Shown here: positions 1 to 7,506 of the stretch, one piece after another
Layout: each line of letters starts with the position of its first letter
Numbering within the stretch: position 1 is the stretch's first letter
Origin: JAZGAE01 sp036475545
GTDB lineage: Bacteria; Pseudomonadota; Alphaproteobacteria; DATDPM01
Assembly (NCBI GenBank): GCA_036475545.1
Contig: JAZGAE010000147.1
Span: 1 to 14,927 of the forward strand
DNA: 14,927 bases
Reading direction: 5' to 3'
Made by a program: the position numbers and the translations under genes
Notes under the pieces: model-generated
Told to the model about the DNA's origin: nothing
Seen by the model: the letters and a program-made list of their open reading frames with translations, nothing else
Database searches by the model: none

Positions 1-38
1 AAGGATTCACATTATCCGCCACCGATTTCCTAAGCCCT

Positions 39-114
39 GGGGCCGTAGCTCAGTTGGGAGAGCGCGACGTTCGCAATGTCGAGGTCAGGGGTTCGATTCC
101 CCTCGGCTCCACCA
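39..114 (+). tRNA. tRNA-Ala (anticodon CGC), CCA encoded
   Basis: The cloverleaf is complete. The 7-bp acceptor stem GGGGCCG/CGGCTCC contains the G3:U70 wobble pair that identifies alanine tRNAs, followed by A73 and an encoded CCA (112-114). The D arm is GCTC-AGTTGGGA-GAGC. The anticodon stem CGACG/TGTCG encloses the loop TTCGCAA, giving anticodon CGC, which reads the alanine codon GCG. The T arm contains GGTTCGATTCC. GCG is heavily used in this G+C-rich genome. CATTAT at 10-15 could be its -10 box, but the upstream region is cut by the window edge. No T-tract terminator is visible downstream. Confidence 0.97.
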
Positions 115-141
115 TCGATTTCTCGCCCCGCCACGGTGCAA

Positions 142-176
142 CGCAGCCAATTCCACCTGACCGGATTATGCTCTAG
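142..176 (+). repeat. half-copy of palindromic intergenic repeat
   Basis: These 35 bases match 2842-2876 with only three differences, all transitions (C/T, A/G, C/T). The shared part is the loop plus the right arm CCGGATTATGCTCTAG of the full palindrome. The left arm is absent here: 126-141 does not match. It is a second, degenerate copy of the same element in a non-coding location, which supports a dispersed repeat family like the alphaproteobacterial intergenic palindromes. Confidence 0.8.
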
Positions 177-397
177 CATCCTCCGTTCGCGATCCCGGCA
201 AACCGGCAGCCACGGTTCGGCGTGGCAAGAGTGGCGCGTTTCCGGCGGGTCAGGCCGCCGCGCCCGTCATATCTGCGGCCGAGAGACGCGGCTGTTGCCC
301 CCGTGGCGCGGGGTCGGCGCGGCTGGGCGGCGTCCCTCCGCCCGTGACGCGAGGCGCGGGGCCGTGCGGGGAGGCGATGTGCAGGCGGCTTGAGCAT

Positions 398-426
398 TTG
401 CAGCGGGCTCTCCGCGCGGCTAGCAT
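398..426 (+). promoter_or_regulatory. candidate sigma-70-type promoter for pabBC
   Basis: TTGCAG (398-403) and TAGCAT (421-426) are separated by exactly 17 bp and lie about 100 bp upstream of the pabB start. Each hexamer matches the consensus at four positions. This is pattern matching only. The leader it implies, about 90 nt, contains a short hairpin at 472-488 and no recognisable riboswitch or Trp-rich leader peptide. Confidence 0.3.
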
Positions 427-525
427 GGCGCCCCCTCGGTGGCCGATGCAGATGCGGGCCGCGCCCCGGCCGCCGTTTGCGGAACGGCGACGCCTTTGGC
501 CCGAGGCGCCGCAGGGAGGACGCGC

Positions 526-1947
526 GTGCAACCCAGCCGCTCTTTCGCCGAGCATGGGAGTTCCGGACCCTTCGTCGTGCGCCGTGAGGCCGTGGACTGC
601 GACCTCTTGGCGCTGCATTTGGGCGCGCCGGATCGCTACCCCCATTTGCTGGAAAGCGCCGCCCACGGCACCCCGCAGGCGCGCTACGACATCCTCTTCG
701 GGTTCCCCGGCGAGACCCTGACGCTCGGACACGAGGGCGCGCTGACCGGCCCCGGGGCCGAGGACGCAGAGACGGATTTCCTGGCGGCCTTCAACGCCTG
801 GTGGCTGCGCGAGCAGGTGCCCCACCCGGCGGCCGCCGACGCGCCGCCGTTCCAGGGCGGGTGGTTCGTCTTCTTCGGCTACGAGCTCGCGCGCCAGATC
901 GAGCCAACGCTCCAGATGTCGCCGGCGCCGGACGCGTTGCCCGTGGCCTTCGCCACCCGGTTTCCGGCGGCGGTGATCCGCGACCGCGAGAGAGGCGAGA
1001 TCCTCCTCGTCGCGGAGGAGGGCGAGCCGGCACTGATCGAGGCCATGGCCGCCGACCTCCGCACGGCGCACGAGGAGGGCGCCGGCCGCATCGCCTTTCC
1101 CCACGACCGCTGCATCGACGGGTTTCTCACCGAGGAGGACCCGGGGCGCTACCTCGAGGTGGTTCAGCGGGCCATCGACTACATCTACGCCGGCGACGTG
1201 TTCCAGGCGAACCTCTCGCGCGACTGGCGCGGACACCTCAAGCCCGGAGCGAGCCACGCCTGGCTCTACGACCGGCTGCGCGCGCAAAACCCCAGTCCCT
1301 TCGGCGGCCTGGCGACTCTCGGGGACAAGGCGATCATCAGCTCCTCGCCGGAGCGGCTCGTCGAGGTGCGTGGGCGCCTCATCCAGACCCGCCCCATCGC
1401 CGGCACGCGCCCGCGCGGCACCAGCGGCCTCACCGACGTGGCGCTGTCGGAGGAGCTCATCGCCAACCCCAAGGAGCGGGCCGAGCACATCATGCTCGTG
1501 GACCTCGAGCGCAACGACTTGTCCAGGGTGTGCGTTCCCGGCAGCGTCAAGGTGAACGAGGACATGATCATCGAATCCTACGCCCAGGTGCATCACATCG
1601 TCTCCAACGTGCGCGGCGAACTCCATCACCAGGCGGCCCCCGGCGACGTGGTGCGCGCCATCTTTCCCGGCGGCACCATCACCGGCTGCCCGAAGGTGCG
1701 GTGCATGGAGATCATCGCAGAGCTGGAGGTGGCGGGCCGCGGCCCCTACACCGGCTCGATGGGCTACGTCAACCGCGACGGCAGCATGGACCTCAACATC
1801 CTGATCCGCACCATCGTGCGCGAAGGCGACGCGGTTTCGGTGCGGGCGGGAGCCGGCATCGTCGCCGACTCGGTGCCCGAGCGCGAGCTGGAGGAGACCC
1901 GCGCCAAGGCCCGCGCCCTCATCATGGCGCTGGTGACGGCGGGTTGA
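526..1947 (+). CDS. pabB: PabB-like aminodeoxychorismate synthase component I
   Basis: Chorismate-binding enzyme expected to aminate chorismate to 4-amino-4-deoxychorismate, with ammonia from a PabA-type glutaminase that is not in this window. It is 473 aa from the GTG at 526, chosen because AGGGAGGA (513-520) lies 5 nt upstream; the open frame extends upstream without family similarity. Family motifs are FQANLSR (226-232), SSSPER (272-277), DLERNDL (326-332), GGTITGCPK (382-390), GPYTGSMGY (406-414) and GAGIVADSVPE (442-452). The N-terminal third resembles the PabB/TrpE N-terminal domain (GGWFVFFGYE, 111-120). The active-site motif is PIAGT (290-294), usual for anthranilate synthase; classical PabB has PIKGT with a nucleophilic Lys. 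The PabB call rests on the pabC neighbour 23 bp downstream. The main alternative is TrpE or a dual-function enzyme. Confidence 0.82.
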   Translation: MQPSRSFAEHGSSGPFVVRREAVDCDLLALHLGAPDRYPHLLESAAHGTPQARYDILFGFPGETLTLGHEGALTGPGAEDAETDFLAAFNAWWLREQVPHPAAADAPPFQGGWFVFFGYELARQIEPTLQMSPAPDALPVAFATRFPAAVIRDRERGEILLVAEEGEPALIEAMAADLRTAHEEGAGRIAFPHDRCIDGFLTEEDPGRYLEVVQRAIDYIYAGDVFQANLSRDWRGHLKPGASHAWLYDRLRAQNPSPFGGLATLGDKAIISSSPERLVEVRGRLIQTRPIAGTRPRGTSGLTDVALSEELIANPKERAEHIMLVDLERNDLSRVCVPGSVKVNEDMIIESYAQVHHIVSNVRGELHHQAAPGDVVRAIFPGGTITGCPKVRCMEIIAELEVAGRGPYTGSMGYVNRDGSMDLNILIRTIVREGDAVSVRAGAGIVADSVPERELEETRAKARALIMALVTAG

Positions 1948-1970
1948 GGCGGGCAGCGCCGGACCGAGCG

Positions 1971-2810
1971 ATGGACCGAGCGGCGCCGAACATCCTCATC
2001 AACGGCCGGCCGGGCGACTCGGTCGCGGTCCAGGACCGGGGCTTCCAGTACGGCGACGGGGTGTTCGAGACCATCAAGGTCACGGACGGGAGCCGCGAGT
2101 TCTGGGGCCGGCACATGGCCCGGCTCGGGACGGGATGCGCGCGGCTCGGGCTGCCGCCGCCCGACGAGAGGGCGCTCGAGCGGGAGGCGGCCGAGCTGTC
2201 CAAGGGCGTCGCGCGCGGCGTCCTCAAGATCATCGTGACCCGCGGCACCGGCGGGCGCGGGTACCGGCCCCCGGAGCTGCCCGAGCCGACGCGGGTGGTG
2301 TCGCTGCATCCCTGGCCGGATTACCCCGACGAATACTGGCAGAAGGGCGTGCGGGTGCGGCTGTGCGAGGCGTGGCTCAGCGATCAGCCGCTGTTGGCCG
2401 GGATCAAGCATCTGAACCGGCTTGAGCAAATCGTGGCGAGGCAGGAATGGGACGATCCGGACGTCGCCGAGGGGCTGATGCGGGACGCCCAGGGCTTCGT
2501 GGTCGAAGGCACCATGACCAACCTGTTCCTGGTCAAGGGACGGATTCTGCGCACCCCGGAGATCGACCGCTGCGGGGTCGCCGGAGTCATGCGCGCCGTC
2601 ATTCTGGACCTCGCCGACCGGCTGTCGATCCCGGCCGTGGTCGGGCGTGTCTCGGTGGCCGAGGCGGCCGCCGCGGACTCGCTGTTTCTGACCAACAGCG
2701 TGATCGGCATCTGGCCCGTCCGCGCATTCGAGGAGACCACCTACGCGCCAAGCGCGCTCACCCGCAGGCTCGTGCGCGCGCTGGAGCAGGCGGCGAAGAC
2801 GGAGCCGTGA
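1971..2810 (+). CDS. pabC: PabC-type aminodeoxychorismate lyase (class IV aminotransferase fold)
   Basis: PLP enzyme expected to split 4-amino-4-deoxychorismate into p-aminobenzoate and pyruvate for folate synthesis in the cytoplasm. The 279 aa are close to the usual length. The fold-type IV signature is clear: QDRGFQYGDGVFET (21-34), RGTGGRGY (91-98), the PLP-binding Lys146 in LLAGIKHLNRLEQ, EGTMTNLF (179-186) and TNSV (241-244). The IKHLNRLEQ context is characteristic of PabC rather than branched-chain aminotransferases, though D-amino-acid or other class IV enzymes remain possible. The ATG at 1971 lies 23 bp after the pabB stop, so the two are probably cotranscribed. No strong Shine-Dalgarno is visible. 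A 12-bp imperfect duplication (GGACCGAGCG repeated) surrounds the start codon. Confidence 0.88.
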   Translation: MDRAAPNILINGRPGDSVAVQDRGFQYGDGVFETIKVTDGSREFWGRHMARLGTGCARLGLPPPDERALEREAAELSKGVARGVLKIIVTRGTGGRGYRPPELPEPTRVVSLHPWPDYPDEYWQKGVRVRLCEAWLSDQPLLAGIKHLNRLEQIVARQEWDDPDVAEGLMRDAQGFVVEGTMTNLFLVKGRILRTPEIDRCGVAGVMRAVILDLADRLSIPAVVGRVSVAEAAAADSLFLTNSVIGIWPVRAFEETTYAPSALTRRLVRALEQAAKTEP

Positions 2811-2825
2811 GGACCCGTCGGAAGG

Positions 2826-2876
2826 CTAGAGCATAATCCGGCGCAGTCAGTTCCACTTGACCGGATTATGCTCTAG
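2826..2876. repeat. perfect 16-bp inverted repeat (palindromic intergenic element)
   Basis: CTAGAGCATAATCCGG (2826-2841) and CCGGATTATGCTCTAG (2861-2876) are perfect reverse complements around a 19-nt loop. The element fills the gap between the convergent pabC and ccmI genes and could act as a two-way transcript end or 3' stabiliser, although no T tract follows on either strand. Its right edge overlaps the last codon of ccmI: the stop TAG (complement of 2873-2875) is part of the repeat. A half-copy lies at 142-176. It resembles the common alphaproteobacterial intergenic palindromes with GATCATGCTCTA arms. Confidence 0.9.
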
Positions 2877-3751
2877 TCGCTTTCCTCGTCCGCCTCCGGG
2901 CCGAGGGTCTCCTTGAGCCGGGCGATGCCCCGCTCGAGTTCCTGGAGCCAGGGGGCGTCGCTCGGTGCGTCTGCCGCCAGGCCCGCCCACAATTCGAGGG
3001 CGGCGCGGGGCCGGCCGGCCTGGACCTCGGCCAGCCCCAGGTAGAACCGTACCCTGGGCTCCGCGGCATTGACGTCGCGGGCCGCCTCGAAGGCCTGCTT
3101 GGCGGCCGGCGTCACCAGCCCCCCGTTGGCGTAGACCAGGGCCTCGCCGTGGTCGGCGGCGAGCCCTGCGTCGTGCGGATCAAGGGAGGCGGCGTGGGCG
3201 AAGGCCCGCGCGGCCTCGTCATAGCGGCCCAGGGTGATGTAAGACCGCGCCAGCAGGCTCCATCCCTCGAGGTTGTCGGGGGCGTCCTCCATGCGCTCGG
3301 CGAGGCGGGCGACCAGGCTGTCGATCCGGGCGAAGTCCATGGCCTCGTCCGCCCCGACCGGGGCCGCCGCCCGCTCGGCGAAGGGCAGGCCCCGCAGCCC
3401 CGGCTGGCCAAGGTAGAGGTAGAGCGTGAGCGCGGCCATCACGCCGGCGAGCGAGAAGGCGAGCAGCAAGCCGCGCCCGGACGTGCCCGCCGGCCTGGCG
3501 GGCGCAGGTCCGGTCTTGCGCCGACCCGTCTCCAGGATCCTGCGCTCGACCTCGATCCGGGCGGAGGCGGCCTCGTCGTCCGACAGCAGGCCCCGCGCCC
3601 GGTCGCGGGTGATCTCCTCGAGCTGGTCCCGATAGACCTCGCGGTCGTAGGCTTCCCGCTCCGGCCCGGGCTGCGCGAGGCGCCTGAGGGGCGCCAGCAG
3701 CAGGGCCAGCGCGACCACGGTCATGGCACCGATGACGACCCAGAAGATCAT
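2873..3751 (-). CDS. ccmI: CcmI, cytochrome c-type biogenesis TPR protein
   Basis: Apocytochrome c chaperone of the heme ligation complex. It binds the C-terminus of apocytochromes in the periplasm and presents them to CcmF/CcmH. The 292 aa show a first membrane helix at about 2-20, a cytoplasmic acidic/basic segment EREAYDREVYRDQLEEI (31-47) typical of the CcmI N-terminal domain, a second helix at about 95-114, then a periplasmic TPR region (about 145-270) with GWSLLARSYITLGRYDEAARAF. It starts at 3751 in an ATGA overlap with ccmH, so translation is coupled. It is the last gene of the operon. Its stop codon lies inside the palindromic repeat, so the extreme C-terminus (EADEESD) may have been shaped by the repeat's insertion. 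Confidence 0.93.
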   Translation of the reverse strand: MIFWVVIGAMTVVALALLLAPLRRLAQPGPEREAYDREVYRDQLEEITRDRARGLLSDDEAASARIEVERRILETGRRKTGPAPARPAGTSGRGLLLAFSLAGVMAALTLYLYLGQPGLRGLPFAERAAAPVGADEAMDFARIDSLVARLAERMEDAPDNLEGWSLLARSYITLGRYDEAARAFAHAASLDPHDAGLAADHGEALVYANGGLVTPAAKQAFEAARDVNAAEPRVRFYLGLAEVQAGRPRAALELWAGLAADAPSDAPWLQELERGIARLKETLGPEADEESD

Positions 3752-4257
3752 CCCTCCCAGCGATCCTCGAGCAGTTCCTCGAGACGGCGGCGCTCCTCGT
3801 CGCTGAGGGGCGCAAGCTCGGCCGCGGCGCCGGCGCGGCGCCGGCGCGCATAGTAGAGGGCCACGCCGATGAGGCCGAGCGCGAACAGGATCGCGGGCCC
3901 ATACCAAAGCCCGTAGGTCTTCGGCTTCATGGGCGGCCTCAACAGCACGAAATCGCCGTAGCGGGCGACGATGAAGTCGATGATCTCCCCGTCCGAATCG
4001 CCTGCCACCAGGCGCTCGCGCACGAGCACTCTCAAGTCCCGGGCGAGGGGGGCAGGCGAATCGTCGATGGACTGGTTCTGGCAGACGAGGCAGCGCAGCC
4101 CTTTGCTGATGTCGCGGGCGCGGGCCTCCAGGGCCTGGTCTTCCAAGACCTCGTCCGGCTCCACCGCACCGGCCGGCGCGCTTGCCCCGGGCAGGCCCTC
4201 GGGCAGGCCGAAGGCGGCCCACAGCGCGACCACGGCGAAAAGCAGAAACCGGCTCAT
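3748..4257 (-). CDS. ccmH: CcmH, cytochrome c biogenesis thiol reductase
   Basis: Membrane-anchored periplasmic oxidoreductase that works with CcmG to keep the CXXCH cysteines of apocytochrome c reduced before heme attachment. The 169 aa include an N-terminal signal sequence (MSRFLLFAVVALWAAFG), the family motif LRCLVCQNQS with redox Cys56 and Cys59, the conserved region GEIIDFIVARYGDFVLLRPP (90-109), and one membrane helix at about 119-137 followed by an Arg-rich cytoplasmic tail. This is the short CcmH, without the C-terminal TPR domain of the E. coli protein; that role is filled by the separate ccmI. It overlaps ccmI by 4 bp and the end of ccmG by 4 bp. Confidence 0.95.
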   Translation of the reverse strand: MSRFLLFAVVALWAAFGLPEGLPGASAPAGAVEPDEVLEDQALEARARDISKGLRCLVCQNQSIDDSPAPLARDLRVLVRERLVAGDSDGEIIDFIVARYGDFVLLRPPMKPKTYGLWYGPAILFALGLIGVALYYARRRRAGAAAELAPLSDEERRRLEELLEDRWEG

Positions 4258-4811
4258 TGGCGCAAGCCCTCGATGATGGGCAGGATCTTGTTCTCGAGAT
4301 CCTTAGGTGTGATGGGGCTGACGTGGCGGTAGCGCACGCGCCCCTCGCGATCGACGATGTAGGTCTCGGGCACGCCGTAGACGCCCCATTCGATGCCCAC
4401 CCGCCCGTCCAGATCCGCGCCGATGCGCGTGTAGGGATCGCCCAACTCCGCGAGCCAGCGCGTGGCGTCCTCGGGCTTGTCCTTGTAGTTGATGCCGAAG
4501 AGGGGAACCACCTGCTCCTCCGCGAGGCGCATCAGGATCGGGTGCTCGGCCCGGCACGGGATGCACCAGGATGCGAACACGTTGACCAGGCTCACCTGGC
4601 CCATGAGGTCCGCGGTCTTAAAGCCCGGCTTGGCGTTCTCCGTCCGGCCGGCGATGGGCGGGAGGTCGAACTCCGGCGCCGGCTTGTCGATGAGCGCCGA
4701 CGGCAGCGTCCCCGGGTCGAGCGTGAGGCCGACGGCGAAGACCACCGCCAGGCCCAAGAAGATCACGGCCGGCAGGATGAACCTGAGCCTCATCGGCGGC
4801 ACCGGCGACAT
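4254..4811 (-). CDS. ccmG: CcmG/DsbE, periplasmic thioredoxin-like protein
   Basis: Thiol-disulfide oxidoreductase tethered to the inner membrane. It is normally reduced by DsbD/CcdA and reduces CcmH or apocytochrome c. The 185 aa show an N-terminal anchor (about 10-30), the active site WCIPC (82-86) with Cys83 and Cys86, the family-specific GINYKDKPEDA (107-117) and the cis-Pro loop GVYGVPE (143-149, Pro148). The start at 4811 follows the ccmF TGA by one base, giving translational coupling. A start seven codons in (MRLRF, 4793) would also leave a normal signal anchor, and neither site has a strong Shine-Dalgarno. Confidence 0.95.
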   Translation of the reverse strand: MSPVPPMRLRFILPAVIFLGLAVVFAVGLTLDPGTLPSALIDKPAPEFDLPPIAGRTENAKPGFKTADLMGQVSLVNVFASWCIPCRAEHPILMRLAEEQVVPLFGINYKDKPEDATRWLAELGDPYTRIGADLDGRVGIEWGVYGVPETYIVDREGRVRYRHVSPITPKDLENKILPIIEGLRQ

Positions 4812-4812
4812 A

Positions 4813-6828
4813 TCAAGCCCGGACCGGGCGCCGCGCCGTGGCCGGGGCGCTGCGCGGCGCCGGCTTCCGCCGTCTTGCAGGCGCGCCGACGCGGTGGCGG
4901 CGGTCCGTGAGCGAGATCGCGCCGCCCAGGACCATCACCACGGCGCCGCCCCAGATCCACGGCACCAGCGGGAGGTGGTAGAGCCGCGTGACCCAGCCGC
5001 CGTCGCCGGCCCGCTCCCCGATCACGGCGTAGAGATCGGCGAATCCGGTGGTGTGGATGCCCGCTTCCGTGGTGGTCGTGTCCCTGACCGGGTAGGTGCG
5101 CCTCTCAGGCAGAAGCACGGCGATGTCGTCGCCGCCGCGCCGCAGCGTGAAGCGGCCCTTGTCCGCGATGTAGTTATCGTCCGGCTCCTGGACATCCTCC
5201 TGCACTCCCTCGAAAGTGAAGGAATAGCCCGCGACCTCGATGGTCTCGCCCGGGCGCATGACCTGGATGCTCTCCGTCTTCCAGGCGGCCGCCGACGCCA
5301 TGCCGGCGATGGCGACGGCGAGCCCGGCGTGGGCGATGGTCATGCCGTAGGCGGAGCGGGGAAGGCTGCGGGCGCGCCGCAGGCTCTCAGGAAAAGGCCC
5401 GCGGAACAGCCGGATGCGCTCGGCATAATCGACAAGGGTGCCGGTGAACAGCCACGCCGCCAGCGCGAGGCCGAGGATGGCCAGAACCGGGCCTTCGGTG
5501 TGCGCGTACCAGGCGGCCAGCGCGATCACGGCCGAGGCGGCGAACGCGACCTTGAGGCGCGCCAGCACGCCGGCAAGGTCGCCGCGCTTCCAGGGCAGCA
5601 TGGGGCCCAGCGCCATCAGTGCCAGCATCGGGATCATCAGGGGCACGAAGGTGGCGTTGAAATAGGGCGGGCCGACCGAGACCTTGCCGCTTCCCAGCGC
5701 GTCGAGGACCAGCGGATAGAGGGTGCCGAGGAACACCGTCGCCGCCGCCGTCGTCAGCAGCAGGTTGTTGAGCACCAGGGCGCCCTCGCGGCTCACGGGC
5801 GCGAACAGGCCGCCGGGCTTGAGCACCGGCGCGCGGACGGCGTAAAGCGCCAGCGAGCCGCCGATGGCGATGATCAGCAGCACCAGGATGAAGAGCCCCC
5901 GCTCCGGGTCGGTGGCGAAGGTGTGCACCGAGGTGAGCACGCCGGAGCGCACCAGGAACGTGCCGATCAGGCCGAGTGAGAAGGTGACGATGGCGAGCAG
6001 GATGGTCCAGGTCTTCAAGGCGCCGCGCTTCTCGACCACGATCGCCGAGTGCAGGAGCGCGGTCCCCACCAGCCACGGCATGAACGAGGCGTTCTCCACC
6101 GGGTCCCAGAACCACCAGCCGCCCCAGCCGAGCTCGTAGTAGGCCCACCAGCTTCCCATGGCGATGCCCAGGGTGAGCGCGCACCAGGCCAACAGCGTCC
6201 AGGGCCTGACCCAGCGCGCCCAGGCGGGATCGACCCGGCCCTCGATCAAGGCCGCGATGGCGAAGGAGAAGGCCATCGAGAAGCCGACGTAGCCGAGATA
6301 CAGGAACGGGGGATGGAAGGCGAGCGCCGGGTCCTGGAGGATCGGGTTGAGGTCGCTCCCGTCGATGGGAGCCGGATCGAGCCTCAGGAACGGGTTGGAG
6401 GTCAACAGGATGAACAAAAGAAACCCTACCGCGATCATCCCCTGGACCGAGAGCACCCGGGCCCGCAGGGTGGGGGGCAGGTTGCGGCCGAAGAGCGCCA
6501 CCAGCATGCCGAACAGAGCCAGGATCAACACCCACAGCACCATGGAGCCCTCGTGGTTTCCCCACGTGCCGGCGAACTTGTAGAGGAGCGGCATCGCCGA
6601 GTTCGAGTTGGCCGCGACGTTGGCGAGCGAGAAGTCCGAGGTCACGTAAGCCCAGGTGAGCGCGGCGAAGGCCAGGGTGGTGAAGGCGAACTGGCCGGCC
6701 GCGGCCGGCGAGGCCACCGCCATCCAGAGGCCGTTGCCGCGCGCGGCGCCTGCCAGCGGGAACGAGGCCTGCGCCAGGGCCAGGATAAGGGCGAGCGCGA
6801 GGGCGTAGTGCCCGATCTCGGCGATCAT
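4813..6828 (-). CDS. ccmF: CcmF, cytochrome c heme lyase subunit
   Basis: Large polytopic inner-membrane protein that takes heme from holo-CcmE and attaches it to apocytochrome c. It is 671 aa, close to the usual 640-670. The tryptophan-rich WWD motif WGGWWFWDPVEN is at 235-246. Histidines match the known heme ligands: His172 (AFHPPFLYLGY) and His302 (SVHTFA) flank the WWD domain on the periplasmic side, and His260 and His500 (MTIAHAG) sit in membrane helices for the resident b heme. The C-terminal periplasmic domain (about 515-620) and last helix (about 622-640) are present. The tail is very rich in Arg, Pro and Ala. It starts in an ATGA overlap with ccmE. Confidence 0.97.
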   Translation of the reverse strand: MIAEIGHYALALALILALAQASFPLAGAARGNGLWMAVASPAAAGQFAFTTLAFAALTWAYVTSDFSLANVAANSNSAMPLLYKFAGTWGNHEGSMVLWVLILALFGMLVALFGRNLPPTLRARVLSVQGMIAVGFLLFILLTSNPFLRLDPAPIDGSDLNPILQDPALAFHPPFLYLGYVGFSMAFSFAIAALIEGRVDPAWARWVRPWTLLAWCALTLGIAMGSWWAYYELGWGGWWFWDPVENASFMPWLVGTALLHSAIVVEKRGALKTWTILLAIVTFSLGLIGTFLVRSGVLTSVHTFATDPERGLFILVLLIIAIGGSLALYAVRAPVLKPGGLFAPVSREGALVLNNLLLTTAAATVFLGTLYPLVLDALGSGKVSVGPPYFNATFVPLMIPMLALMALGPMLPWKRGDLAGVLARLKVAFAASAVIALAAWYAHTEGPVLAILGLALAAWLFTGTLVDYAERIRLFRGPFPESLRRARSLPRSAYGMTIAHAGLAVAIAGMASAAAWKTESIQVMRPGETIEVAGYSFTFEGVQEDVQEPDDNYIADKGRFTLRRGGDDIAVLLPERRTYPVRDTTTTEAGIHTTGFADLYAVIGERAGDGGWVTRLYHLPLVPWIWGGAVVMVLGGAISLTDRRHRVGAPARRRKPAPRSAPATARRPVRA

Positions 6829-7304
6829 GGCGTCGCCTCGCCGCCCGAGGCCCCCGGCCCCTTGGCCCCGGCCCCGCGCCAGACGCCGGACTCCTTGAGC
6901 GCTTCCGCGACCTCCGGCGGCATGTAGGTCTCGTCGTGCTTGGCCAGCACGTTGCTGGCGCGGAACGTCCCGTCGGCGGCGAGATGCCCCTCGGCCACCA
7001 CGCCTTGGCCCTCGCGGAAGAGGTCGGGCAGGATGCCGCGGTAGGTGACGAGGATGGAGGTCTCGAGGTCGGTGACCCGGAAGGCGACCGTGACCCCGTC
7101 GTCGCGGCGGGTGAGGCTTCCTTCCTCGACCAGCCCGCCGACCCGGAACCGCCGGTCCGGGGGAAGATCCTTCGCGAGCGCGTCCGTGGGGCTGTAGAAG
7201 AAGACGATGTTCTCCTCGAAGGCGGCGAGCACCAGGGCCGCCGCGGCCCCCAACGCCAGTAGGCTCAAGAGCACGAAGTAGAGTCGCCGGCGCTTGCGGG
7301 TCAT
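6825..7304 (-). CDS. ccmE: CcmE, periplasmic heme chaperone
   Basis: Binds heme covalently through a histidine and carries it from CcmC to CcmF. The 159 aa include a short basic cytoplasmic N-terminus (MTRKRRR), one membrane helix (about 8-28), the OB-fold beta-barrel domain (about 50-120), and the heme-attachment motif VLAKHDETYMP with His123 and Tyr127, which is the common HXXXY form rather than the Cys variant. A flexible Gly/Ala/Pro-rich tail follows. It lies 4 bp after ccmD and overlaps ccmF by 4 bp. Confidence 0.97.
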   Translation of the reverse strand: MTRKRRRLYFVLLSLLALGAAAALVLAAFEENIVFFYSPTDALAKDLPPDRRFRVGGLVEEGSLTRRDDGVTVAFRVTDLETSILVTYRGILPDLFREGQGVVAEGHLAADGTFRASNVLAKHDETYMPPEVAEALKESGVWRGAGAKGPGASGGEATP

Positions 7305-7308
7305 ACTC

Positions 7309-7506
7309 TCAAGCGTCCTCGGCCGCCGGGCCGCCGCCGCGAGGCTCCTCCTTGAGTGCCGCCAGCGTGGCCTCGCGGGCGCGCAGGCTGCGCAGCGTCT
7401 GGGCCAGGAGAGCGATCATCACGACGGCGGCGACGGCGAGCGCGGGCCAGACGTAGGCCGCGTAGCCGCCCATGCCGAGGAAGACCATGAGCGAGTCCAT
7501 CTCCAC
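7309..7506 (-). CDS. ccmD: CcmD, small membrane subunit of heme release complex
   Basis: Single-helix protein needed to release holo-CcmE from the CcmABC complex. It is 65 aa with the family core GMGGYAAYVWPAL (11-23), one membrane helix (about 16-36), and a charged cytoplasmic tail. The GTG at 7506 directly abuts the ccmC stop and has GGAGG (complement of 7512-7516) 5 nt upstream, so it is preferred. An ATG two codons later (7500) is possible. The small size fits the family. Confidence 0.92.
   Translation of the reverse strand: MEMDSLMVFLGMGGYAAYVWPALAVAAVVMIALLAQTLRSLRAREATLAALKEEPRGGGPAAEDA

Larger units (their letters stand above)
115..525. other. gene-free stretch between tRNA-Ala and pabB
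   Basis: About 410 bp with no convincing protein gene. Frames that stay open here give Arg/Pro/Ala-rich translations typical of random G+C-rich DNA and lack good ribosome binding sites. It contains half of a palindromic repeat (142-176), a small hairpin GCCACG/CGTGGC (209-226) without a T tract, a candidate promoter (398-426), a second hairpin GCCGTT/AACGGC (472-488) in the presumed pabB leader, and the pabB Shine-Dalgarno (513-520). Confidence 0.6.

Noticed and set aside
439..525. Upstream extension of pabB to the ATG at 439
   Set aside because: The added 29 residues do not look like the family, and the GTG at 526 has an excellent Shine-Dalgarno at the right distance.
39..525. tRNA-Ala as an integration site for a mobile element
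   Set aside because: No second copy of the tRNA 3' end, no integrase and no phage or plasmid gene is visible downstream in this window.
427..525. Riboswitch or Trp leader peptide ahead of pabB
   Set aside because: Only one short hairpin is visible; there is no tandem Trp codon run and no recognisable riboswitch core.
250..1629. 459-codon minus-strand open frame opposite pabB
   Set aside because: It lies antisense to a gene with clear family motifs; the translation is low-complexity Arg/Gly/Val-rich with no recognisable domain, as expected for the mirror frame of high-G+C coding DNA.
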